A stretch of 64,000 nt of DNA from Plecoglossus altivelis (taxonomy: Eukaryota; Chordata; Actinopteri; Osmeriformes; Plecoglossidae): assembly GCA_036571765.1 (NCBI GenBank), contig BROE01000022.1:17753059-17817058 (forward strand), given 5' to 3'. The notes beneath the pieces were generated by a model, which saw only the letters and a program-made list of their open reading frames with translations, was not told the origin of the DNA and did not search any database. A program made the translations under genes and the position numbers. Shown here in pieces: positions 25,157 to 37,500 of this stretch. The first letter of the stretch is position 1, and each line of letters begins with the position of its first letter.

Positions 25157-27689
25157 TGCATCCCAGATGCCAAACAGAGGGACAGACAGAGAGACAGAGA
25201 CCCAATATGGTGGGATGACTGGAGTCTTTTGCAGAAGTATCCATCATAGTCTTGGCCCTAAATTAGTTTCCTCGTACCAGACCCTGTCTCTAATGCAAGA
25301 GGGCTCAAACATGGGGCGCCTTCACGTGGAGTTGTTCCAGACCTATAAAGTCAAGATCCATAAGAATAATGATACTGCAGACCTCAGCACTTCCTACCTC
25401 ACTGCGAACTGCTCTGCTCACCAGTAGCACAAAGATCAGTGTTATTATGGATTCGCTGAGAAATCAATTTCGTGAATACTAATGTCCTTTAAATCTTCCG
25501 CATCCGCAGAGAGAGGGAGAGCGTCCGCGGGATGATTTCCAGCTGTGTCTGAGAGCTGTCTGCCCACTCCTAACAGGGATTATTGAAGCAGGTTCTTCAA
25601 GGCCATGGTGGAGACAGGCTGGAAATGATCAAGAGCGTGGCGGTGCGAATGCAGAGTTAAGATCACTGTGAGGAAGATGGTTCACCACAGTGACTGATTT
25701 CTGTACCTTAATAAACATCCTGCTGAACTGCCTTCTCATGCTCTGCCTTGCCAGGGATATAAGTGGGACTATAATTTCGGCGCTGCATCCGGGGTTAGCG
25801 GTTAGCACGGAGCCATCAGCAATGCTGTGGTCCTTCTATTGCCCGCTCCTGCTGTCAAAAATGCCTCTTCCAGGCATGTCAGGCGCTCCGGCGCAGAGCT
25901 GTAAAAACCTTTTCCCCCTCTCCTTAACAACGGCAAAACAACGCACGCACGCACCCCTTCGGAGGTGCCTGCATTTCTGAGGCCTTTGACAGGACGTGCT
26001 GCAGGCACAAATTGTAATTCAGAAAGGTTAAGGAGGTCAATGCCTTTTATTACGAGTCTGAGTGCATCCTGCTTGATGGGCCGGGCATGCAAATGGAACG
26101 TCTTGGAGTGTTCTATGCAACGATTCCGACAGGGAGAGAGTGCGTGCCTCCGTGGGTGAGGGAAAAGGCGGGAGGAGGAGGAGGAGGGGAGGGAGGGAGG
26201 GGGGAAGGCAGGGGTGGGGGTGCTGCTAGGGCAGCACTCTTCACCTTCCTCAGCTATGTGGACCCAACTACTGCAGAGCTGTTAATTAGACACTAAGACA
26301 GTGACCTCAGGTGCTTAACGACCATTTTGACACGTGCTGTCTCGGGGATTTTTTTCCCCCAACCACTACATTGCTAAGTCGTATATGTTCCTACGTTGAA
26401 AAAGAATGTATTTGAGGCCTTGGACATGTGGTACAGTCACTTAGGGTATGTACGGCAGCTCAGCATATTTGCTAAACCAAGCAAAGCATCAATTAAGAAC
26501 GATATAAATAAGTGTTATTACTAAAATATGATTTTAGTTTTCATGAAGGATAAACTCTGATTTTGCACCGTCAGACGACTAAATTGTTTCTTAATCCGTG
26601 CACTTTCTAATAACCTTCCGAAAAGACAGGATCATATTTGTGGCAGTAACAGTGAAAGATTACAAGACAACACTTTAGCATATTGTATAGAATATTAATG
26701 GAAAATCATCCAAACATACACCATAGATGCATCTAAGGACATCTTCAGACTCAATTGCACCCTCTCTTGGACACTTTCAGAACTACATTCGGGAAGGCGT
26801 AAACATGTAAACTGTCCTATCATGTCAGGAGGTAAGAAATAAAATATTTATGTAGTTGTATTTAGTTTGGCTCACTGGTGTATTGAAATGACCAGTTGAG
26901 GGAAACACGTGCAGTCAAATTAACATCACAAAACTCAATTGATGCAATTATACTTTGCAATTTTCTAAAATTAATTCACTTTCTCAACTGGCTCATCTGC
27001 TGTGCGTCTTTCCCCCAGTCACCGTGATCCCTGCGTGGCTGTCGTGTTTCCTGACAGACGTGGGGAGATTTTTCCCACATAAAGAGTGATTCTAGGTCAT
27101 CCTCGGGAGATAAAGGGGCTATGACTTCGTCTCCCGGCACACCTGCAAAGATCAGACCAGAGAAACCAGCAGGGGATTCCTTCCTGTAGCCACAACAGCA
27201 GCAGAGACAGACTCCCTGCGGTCGTTACCTCTGCCTCGCGGCTCCAGCTGCTGCCTGGTGCGCCATTCATCAACATTACAAGTCCTCCTGGTGTGTAGCT
27301 CCACCCTCCGCTCGAGCCCTGCAGAAACAGGGCCCTGGGACATCTCTGGGTACAATCTGAGAGTTGAATTATTTCCACAACAGGTGGAGGAGAGAGGAAA
27401 TGTGCGGTCGGATGTAGTTCTCATCTCAGGTGAAAGGTCCATGCTCAAACGTGAACAGACTTAAATAGATTTTAAAAACCAGTAGCCTAGTAATTGCAGG
27501 TTATATATGAGGTGTGGTTGGAAGCAAACTCTTGTTCTTTATTTCCTTTCAGTGTTGACATTCTTTATTTTAACACCCTCACTTAAAATGTAGGTGATGG
27601 AATTGCTTAAATATCGTTATTTAGATGTGTCTTATCTGAATGCCAAGCATATTGTTTTAATGTCTGATTTAATAAAGTTATAGTGAAAC
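25157..27689. other. Gene-free region immediately upstream of atp5mc3
   Basis: Unique sequence with a G/A-rich tract near 26170-26220. No exon was recognised. The last few hundred bases should include the atp5mc3 promoter flank. Confidence 0.45.
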
Positions 27690-27765
27690 GACCTTGCTTC
27701 CTCGTAAACTCTTCATCCGGGTATCTATAAACACCAACTTGCGCCTGCGCTGTCGTTCACTGTGG
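27690..27765 (+). promoter_or_regulatory. Candidate atp5mc3 core promoter with NRF-1-like and ETS-like motifs
   Basis: TGCGCCTGCGC at 27740-27750 differs by one base from the NRF-1 consensus core (GCGCATGCGC). CTTCCT and CATCCGG elements, possible ETS/GABP sites, lie 20-50 bp upstream, and a TATAA-like string is at 27726-27730. NRF-1 and GABP control many nuclear genes for oxidative phosphorylation, which fits this gene. The transcription start is not known. Confidence 0.45.
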
Positions 27766-27782
27766 TTCGACCTCTGCAGTCG
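27721..27782 (+). other. atp5mc3: Probable non-coding first exon of atp5mc3
   Basis: A strong donor (gtaagt) begins at 27783. The next acceptor, tatcag, ends at 27974, so the second exon would run 27975-28074 with the ATG at 28036. A separate 5'UTR exon is usual for animal ATP5MC genes. The 5' end is a guess; only the donor side is well supported. Confidence 0.6.
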
Positions 27783-28035
27783 GTAAGTGTAATGGAGGAT
27801 TCAATGAGAATTTGAACGTAACAAATCCGATCTCATCCTTCTTTAAAACACAGATCTATTCAATTTTAGTAAGAACTGCATGTAGCACTTTGGCAGATGT
27901 GCTTAAGGTTGTCTTTATTTTGCATGCCAAGCATTTATTTACGCATTGACCTTACTTCTGTCTTCCTGTATCAGAGAGACCCGGGCTTCAATCAGATTTG
28001 ATCAACTAAGTTGACAAAACTACCTAAATTCGATC

Positions 28036-29569
<1,534 letters not shown>

Positions 29570-29765
29570 AAACATTCTGCTGTCAATAGAGAACACTTTC
29601 ATTACAGATGTAACTGCATATTTTATCGTGGCTACCAAAATTGTTCTGTGTAGGTGTCATGGAAAATGTACATTTTCAAGTTTCGGACACTGTCAAAATA
29701 AGGAAAACATGTATTGTAAAAAATGTAAGCAATTACACAATTAAAATGCATGTCTTTGACTATTT
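29570..29765 (+). other. atp5mc3: atp5mc3 3'UTR with ATTAAA poly(A) signal
   Basis: After the TGA at 29567-29569, an AT-rich stretch leads to ATTAAA at 29740-29745. Cleavage is expected roughly 15-25 bases later. A further ATTAAATAATAAA string near 29988 could serve a longer transcript. Confidence 0.6.
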
Positions 29766-30690
29766 AAAATACGGCAGTAAGTTTTCTATGTTGGGAATCA
29801 TGTCACAGCAACCATAAGTTGGCTTGAATGTCATCCCGGATTCCACAAGGACCTGATCTGTTTACCAATTTCCTTCAGGCATCAGATGCTGGTTTTTGTG
29901 GGTCTACATAGCTTTCTTTGGGTCAACTGCAGATCATTAGCAGTATGTAAGTAGGCAGCAAGTGGTCTTCTTGCTTTTGTAAATGGCATTAAATAATAAA
30001 TCTAGACAAATTTGATGGTGCTAAGTAGTGGTCTTTAGTTGTTTTAATATGCTGAATGAACAGAAGTGAAGAGGACAGTGTGATATACACCAGTTTTTTA
30101 TTCACATACTAGAAGCGAGTGAAATCCTTTCCCACCTGCTACGTGACTGGGCCCTCCATCCTGGCCTCTATCATCCTGCTCTCTGTCCTCTGGGCCCTCT
30201 ATCCTGGCCTCTATCCTCTGGGCCCTCCATCCTAGCCTCTATTCTCAGGCCTTCTATCCTGGCCTTTATCCTCCCAGCCCTCTATCCTCTGGGCCCCACT
30301 ATCCTGGCTTTCTACCAAGAGAGCCTATGGAGTTGTCATCTGATCTCCTACTTTAAAGTAGACTTGCTGTTTCCTCACGAACAAATGCTGCAGCACAACT
30401 ACATAATTTATGGCATTGAAATATCGTGAACACATTGTAGAAAGATTAGTTTACACTGCATATATTTAGGCTAGTCATACGTTTGATCAATTGGACATGA
30501 CTCAAGTATACCTTGACACACCACTTTGTTAATCCCCAGGCAAGGAAATATAATGGCGGTGTCTGGGCGCTATTAAATTACTAATTGTGGGAAAGAAATA
30601 TCGGAAACAATTCCAGCTTTCTAGTGAACACTGCCATTAGATCCGTACAATGCTGGCAAACTGGCAGCAATAATATGCCGGTAATTTAGG
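29766..30690. other. Spacer between atp5mc3 and atf2
   Basis: No gene is seen. It contains a degenerate CCTCTATCCTGG-type repeat (listed separately) and AT-rich unique sequence before the atf2 first exon. Confidence 0.5.
30139..30318. repeat. Degenerate minisatellite of CATCCTGGCCTCTATCCTCTGGGCC-like units
   Basis: The words GGCCCTC, TATCCTGGCCT and ATCCTCTGG recur irregularly with spacing of about 14-28 bp. It lies between atp5mc3 and atf2 and shows no coding features. Confidence 0.6.
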
Positions 30691-30699
30691 AAAGAGCGA

Positions 30700-30795
30700 A
30701 GCTGAATCCTAGTGACGTGTACGGAAGACTCCTCACTGAGTTCGCGAGAGTTTGGCATCGACGTGGGATTTCAATATCGAGGGTTGAGCTCCTGG
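30700..30795 (+). promoter_or_regulatory. atf2: Candidate atf2 promoter and non-coding first exon
   Basis: A strong donor (gtaagt) at 30796 closes a probable 5'UTR exon about 750 bp upstream of the first coding exon. The segment holds a CRE half-site TGACGT at 30713-30718 and an ETS-like CGGAAG at 30722-30727. The exact start site cannot be read from the sequence. Because ATF2 itself binds CRE sequences, the half-site raises the possibility of autoregulation. Confidence 0.45.
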
Positions 30796-31573
30796 GTAAG
30801 TGTGAATTAAAACCTGACAACGGAAATATATCGCATAAGTGATCATTATGTGGCATTAATAGGAACGTATGATTGTTAGTCCAACTCGGGCATGCGTCAA
30901 TAGATTGTTGTCACACTATTAACAATAATAAATAGAGCTAACATGGCGACGGTTCTGACTTGCAAGCTACTAGCCCCGAACGGATAGGTCCGCTCGTTTG
31001 ATAGATCGTGTTGCACTGAGAGGGTGGAGTCTCAAATACACGGTAACAGATTTGTCAACAATGTACAAAATCCGCCCATCTGGTGCGTTAAATGACACAA
31101 AACCAAATACTCCCATGGGCGGTGGGATATGGGTGTGTAAACAAAACCGCCCACAGTGTTTGCACTTGATGTCAAGATAGGTCTTTAGTCAAACTTGTGC
31201 ATGGATTAACCCGTGTCGTAATGTTTTTCATGCTTTTGTTAGCTTAACATGTAGGCTATATACGAGACTGCCAGCGGGGCTGTAGCGGAGGCAGTAGTAC
31301 TAGTATGGTGATGCTGTTCTCGGGAAGCTATTAACTGTACAGTTGGTTGATGAGTCAGGCATCGGGAAGAACACTAATTCCATTTCATGACATTCTGAAT
31401 AAGAGAGAGTATTCGCATTATCTATGACACACCGCCCTTTCTAAAATGATCATCTAATGGTCATCTAGAATGGTCACTGTCGTTTTAAAAGCAATATATA
31501 CTCTAGTCTACTGATTTCTGAAGTATGCACATGTTTTGATTGTCGTTTTAGGGTGCAAAAGGAATTTCCGACT

Positions 31574-34500
31574 ATGAGCGATGACAAACCTTTCTTATGC
31601 ACTGCCCCTGGGTGTGGACAGGTGAGGGCCGTGGACAGGGTCCAAGCGTATTTTAAACGACCTCCTTCATACAAACCTTTATGTTCTGTTAAACCTAAGC
31701 CTGAAAACAAGCTTTATATCATCCATAGAGATTTACAAATGAAGATCACTTGGCAGTCCACAAGCATAAACATGAGATGACTCTGAAGTTTGGTCCTGCA
31801 AGAAACGACAGTGTCATCGTTGCAGGTAAGCATTTCGAAGGTGTTTCGGAATAAGGGATCGTTCTCAATCGAACAGGTGTGAGTCTGACGTATTGTGTTG
31901 CAGACCAAACACCCACACCCACCCGCTTTCTGAAGAACTGTGAGGAAGTTGGACTTTTCAATGAGCTTGCGAGTCCCTTTGAACATGACTTCAAGAAAGC
32001 TACTGAGGAGGACATTAAAAAGGTGATTTGACAGACACTGCATGGACCTCTGCAGGGAAACAGATTATTACTATTAAATGAAGGAGTATTCTGTATTATT
32101 GGGTAGCACTGCATTAAGTACACGCTGGCTGTATTAAGTAGTACTAAGTAAGCCTACACATTGACGCAGTACTACTACTACAACTAGTAGATACAAGGTG
32201 GTAGTATTGCAGTAAGTACACAGTAGTATCACCTCGTGCATACTGGTAGTACGAAGAAGTACAACACTATTTGTACTTTGCTACATTTACATCCACAGCG
32301 ATTTATTTGTATTTATTGACCCAATCCAGTTATAATTATTTTGTGACACTTTGAATAAGCTTCCTAATGTATCTGCCTCAAGTTACCTCTATTTTCATGC
32401 AGTCTGAACATAGATAGTACTAAGTAGTACTTTACACACTGGCAGTTTTAGGTAGTACTAGGTAGAGATTGGTAACACTAGGCAGATATTGGCAGTTTTA
32501 GGTAGTACTAGGTACATGCTTGTAGTACTAATGTGTACTAGGTAGAGATTTGTAGTACTAATGTGTACTAGGTAGAGACTTGCAGTACTAATGTGTACTA
32601 GGTAGAGACTTGTAGCACTAATGTGTACTAGGTAGAGACTTGCAGTACTAATGTGTACTAGGTAGAGACTTGCAGTACTAATATGTACTAGGTAGAGACT
32701 TGTAGCACTAATGTGTACTAGGTAGAGACTTGCAGTACTAATGTGTACTAGGTAGAGATTTGCAGTACTAATGTGTACTAGGTAGAGATTTGTAGCACTA
32801 ATGTGTACTAGGTAGAGACTTGCAGTACTAATATGTACTAGGTAGAGACTTGCAGTACTAATGTGTACTAGGTAGAGACTTGTAGCACTAATATGTACTA
32901 GGTAGAGACTTGCAGTACTAATATGTACTAGGTAGAGACTTGCAGTACTAATGTGTACTAGGTAGAGACTTGCAGTACTAATGTGTACTAGGTAGAGACT
33001 TGCAGTACTAATATGTAGTAGGTACTCACTTGTAGTTCTATGTACAGTCCTGTTAGTGCCTCTGATCTAGTCTGGTGACACGTAGCCTGTTGTGTCTCAC
33101 TCACAGTTACCTTTGGATCTGTCGCCTCTTGCGACACCAATGCCTCTTGCAACACCAATTATGCGAACCAAAATGGAGGAGCACTCGGCTATGGAGGCCC
33201 ACAGGGACAGTCCACTTCCCCATCCAGAATCCACCACCTGTGATGAGAAGGTAAAGTAAACCAGAGGCTGTGGTGCTTCCTAAAGACACCCTGGAGGGAG
33301 GGCTGCAGTGGAACACACAGACCAGATGGTTCTGAGTAGGCATACTACTGGACAGGTCACATCCTCTATCATTAGGAAGGCCAAACAGAACCCGCTCAAC
33401 ATCGAAGCTCAGCTATGTTCTGGTCTGGATGGCCACATGCAGCCTTTCGAATGACCAAAACAAGAATTTTACCGCTAAATTTGACCTTTTCCGATCGGGT
33501 TCCGTTTGTTGAGTTCTAAGTTGTGTGGAAGTACAGTGACGATGTCGGAGCATGACCTCCCCTCCAGCTGGGTGTGTGTATGCGCGAGCATGTGTGTGTG
33601 CGTGTTTGTGCCTGTGTGTGTGCGCATGTGTGCGTGTGTGTGCGTGCGTGTGTACGTGTGCGCGCGCGCGTGTGTGTGTACATGTGCGCGCGCACGTGTG
33701 TGTGTGCATGCGTGTACATGTGTGTGTGTATGTGTGCGCGTGTACGTGTGTGTATGTGTGTGTGTGCGCGCGTGTGTGTGTGCGTGCGTGTACGTGTGTG
33801 TGTGCGCGTGCGTGTGTGAGCGTGTTTGGCGTGTGTGTGCGAGTGTGTGTGTGTGTGTGTACATGTGTGTGTGTGTGTGTGTGTGCTCCCAGCAGATCTC
33901 TAGACTCCAGACTGGTTTGAGGATCTTGTGTTCTTCCATGACCTCCCTGTCTACTCCACAGTATGACACTTTACTAACAGTACTGCTCACAATAATTCCA
34001 TAAAGTATTCATTCACGTTTATTTTCACTCCAGCTGCCCGGATTGACCAGTTTTAGACATAAAATACTAATACAATATCTAATACTAATACAAAACTGTC
34101 CGATCTTTTTCATCCCCCTGTGTATTTTGTTACAGTGCTAAAAGCGAGGCGAAACTAGGCAAGTCTTTTGTTCTCAAAGTAGTTGCATTCCTGAAACGTT
34201 TAATGCAAGGTCTCATATGGTGTTTTCAGGAGGGTTCTCTACTGCCGACCTCACTGCCAACATCCACTATAGTCCGTCCTGCGTCCCTTCAAGTCCCAAA
34301 CATTCTCCTAGCGACTTCAGATGCTAGTGTTGTAATACAGCAAGCTCTCCCATCACCAACATCTAGCTCTGTAATAACCCAAGCCCCGCCCTCTAGTAGG
34401 CCAATAGTGTAAGTAACTCGATAACGTCTTTTCTTTCCTTTTTACAAGCATTCTCACTCCGTTTTTAGTTTTAGTTTCTTTTGGTTGCTTCTTTAGAATT

Positions 34501-37500
34501 ACTTTCGTGCTGTTGAGTGATTTTTGCATTTCATGGCAAGATGGTTTGCTGGTCATTTCGCTTTTTTGGTTTGGTAGTTAAGAGTTCAAAGACCGTAATG
34601 ATTTATATCCTAATTTCTTTGTTCGTGTGCTTAAGTTCCACTTCAAAATCCCATCCGAGCTCTTCGTTTCGTTTTTTATTTTATTTTGTGGTTTTTCTTT
34701 TCCTGTGTGACTAACTGCTGTGTCATAGTGCGGTGTTACCGTGCCGCTTCAAGCATTTACCATAAAGCTGCTCCGGTACTTCCTGCTTGTTTCCCCCGGT
34801 AACAGAGGTGTGTCTTCTTCTCTTCTCCAGTCCCGCTTCAGGATCCATCCCAGTGCTCCTGCAGCTGCCTAACGGTCAGACTGTGCCGGTCACCCTCCCT
34901 GCGTCCATCTCCAGATCCGATGTGCACGTGCCCACTGCCATCCCTGTGAGTATAGAGCCACACTAGGTCCGACGCCATCATCAACGGGGCCATCTGAAGA
35001 GAGAGAAATGGCACGTCAAGTTCGATTTTTTTTTTGAAGCGAAAGTGTTTTTCACTTTTCCCCGTCCACGCACGATTAGATGCGGTCGTTAATCAGTACA
35101 ACGTCCCTGGGACCAGTGCTCTCTGTTTACAGTGTTGGCACCGACGATGTTGGCATGGCAGTGGGGTTGCCGGAAAAGATGGCTGGGCTAATGGGCCTTA
35201 GAAGAGACCAGCTGTATGTCACCGTAGCGACAGCGCCGCGTCAGCCAAATGACTGTACGTTTCAGTCCAAGACGCCTCCCAGCTATTTATCCTTGTATCA
35301 TTTGAAGCACCGCGTGATCATTCTGGCTCCGTGGCCGTACCCGTATGCCAATCAACGAACGTGCTGTCTGTGAGGGCGTCGACATAGAGGACTAGAGTGT
35401 GAGGTTGTTAGCTAGCCTCCAGTAGAATGGGGGTTCTTGCATGTTCCGACGAGGCCCTTATACAACGGGCAGGCCCTGTCCTGCTGTTCTCCCTGGTCTG
35501 ACTGTCTGTGTGGAACGCTGAGCAGCAGATGATCGCTTCCTGATGGTGGCTCAGCGGGAACGAGACCTCCATCTTCCCGCTCTGTGTGTGAAGGCTCTCA
35601 ACAAGACGAGAAGCGGGAAACCAAAAGGAAACCCCCCAAAATACACCGTCACACTGATAGAGGGGGGGCGCATTTTTTTCGTTTTTTTCTCCGTCCCTCC
35701 CTTTCTCTCACTCTCTCTCTCTCTCCATCCATCCATCCCTTTCTCACTCTCTATTCTTCCCTCCCTTTTTTCTCTTTCTTTCTTTCTCTCTCTCCCTCGC
35801 TCTCTTTCCCTCCCTCTCCTCTCCCTTCACCCTCTCCTCCCTCCTTTTTCCCCTCCTCCCTCTCTTCCCTCCCTCTTCCCCTCCTCCCTCTCCTCCCCCT
35901 CTTCCCCTCCTCCCTCTCCTCCCCCTCCTCCCCCTCCTTCCTCTCCTTCCTCTCCTCCCTCTCCTCCCCGCTGGCCATATGCTCTCCACACAGGCAGGCA
36001 GACAGGCAGGCAGAGGCTCATCAGCGTGCGTGCTGCATCTCCATGTGGTGCTGCCTCCACAACATAACAGGCCATCCAGCCTAATGAGGCTGAGATATGG
36101 GGAAACATGGAGCGTGTGGTGTGTTTGTGGGGGGGGGGCTCTGTGTGTGTGTGTCAAGGAGTGTGTGGGGGGGCTGTGTGTGTGTGTGTCAAGGGGTGCG
36201 TGTGTGTGTGTGTGTTGAGAAGGAGTGGCTGTTCAGAGTCTCACCTGGAAACCCTAATTTTCCCTGTGCTGGTCTCTCCCTGTGTTTGTCCCTATGCTGG
36301 TCTCTCTCAGCTTGTCAGACCTGTCACCATAGTGCCCACTGTCCATGGGCTCCCAGGACCCCCGTCTGCACAACCTGTCCAATCAGAAGCCAAGCTGGTA
36401 ATTGTTTCTTACCTCCTACAGCATCACACACACAACACCTCCAAACAGGAAGAGAAGGTGATTCGCCATTCAACAACTGTGTATGTTTGTGTATCGTGAC
36501 CAAATGTTTGATACCTGTGCTCTGTGAGTCTTAACCCACTCTGACCAGAAGAGGGAGCCGTTGTTTCAAATCCTAACTTGATTGATGAAGTCGTCTTCGT
36601 ACCATTAATTTACGCCCGTGTTTCCACGTCCAACTTAAACAGTGAAACAGTGAGTGATGGAGGTGGCCATGTACGCTATTGCAGTGTTTCCTCAGAAGAC
36701 GGTCGTTAGGGTTAGTAGGATCTGTGTTACTTGACCTTCCTGTGGCTGTTAAACAGCATCGGAGCCGTGGTGAGGGTGCGTGTCCCGGTGCGTGTCCAAG
36801 GGCGTGTCCCAGTGCGTGTCCCCCTGCGTGTCCCCCTGCGTGTCCCACTGCGTCTCCCAGTCTGTGTCCCAGTGCCTGTCCCACTGCGTCTCCCAGTCTG
36901 TGTCCCAGTGCCTGTCCCAGTGCCTGTCCCAGTGCCTGTCCCAGTGCCTGTCCCAGTGCGTTTCCCAGTCCGTGTCCCAGTGTTTGCGTGGTGGTGGTGG
37001 TGATGGCTGAAGGGCAGGGATATGGAGCGTGGGCAGGGAGATCCCTGGCACTGTGATGAAGCACGTATCAGGGAACCTGTAAGTGCTCACAGCACGCCAC
37101 TCCTCTGGAAATTAACAGGTAAACCGACGGGGAGCACCTGGGGTGCCGGCGTGGGGCTGGGGGGGCCTGTAGGCTGCGGCCGGCCGGGGGATGCTTTATC
37201 TGGGCGGCAAGAGGAGGAGGGGGCGGAGCACGGCGCGCGAATTTGATGTGCGGCCCTGGGATGACAAAAACGCAGAGACAGTGTTGCTCAGGCCAGGCTC
37301 GTTACGTCGGGGCCACTCGCAGGGGCGCGGGGGGGGGGGCGGGGGGGAGGGGAAGGGAGGCAGCACCCCTCCCTGAGACCAGCTGGGGCCCGGGCTCTGC
37401 CTGGCACGTGGTCAGAAATGACGCACGGAGAGAATTTGCTAAAAAACCCAAATAATTTAAGTCTAGTCGCTCAACCCTGCATGGAACCTCTTTGTATCAG

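Noticed and set aside
33475..34003. Cys/Val-rich and His/Thr-rich frames
   Set aside because: They are translations of the TG/TGCG microsatellite.
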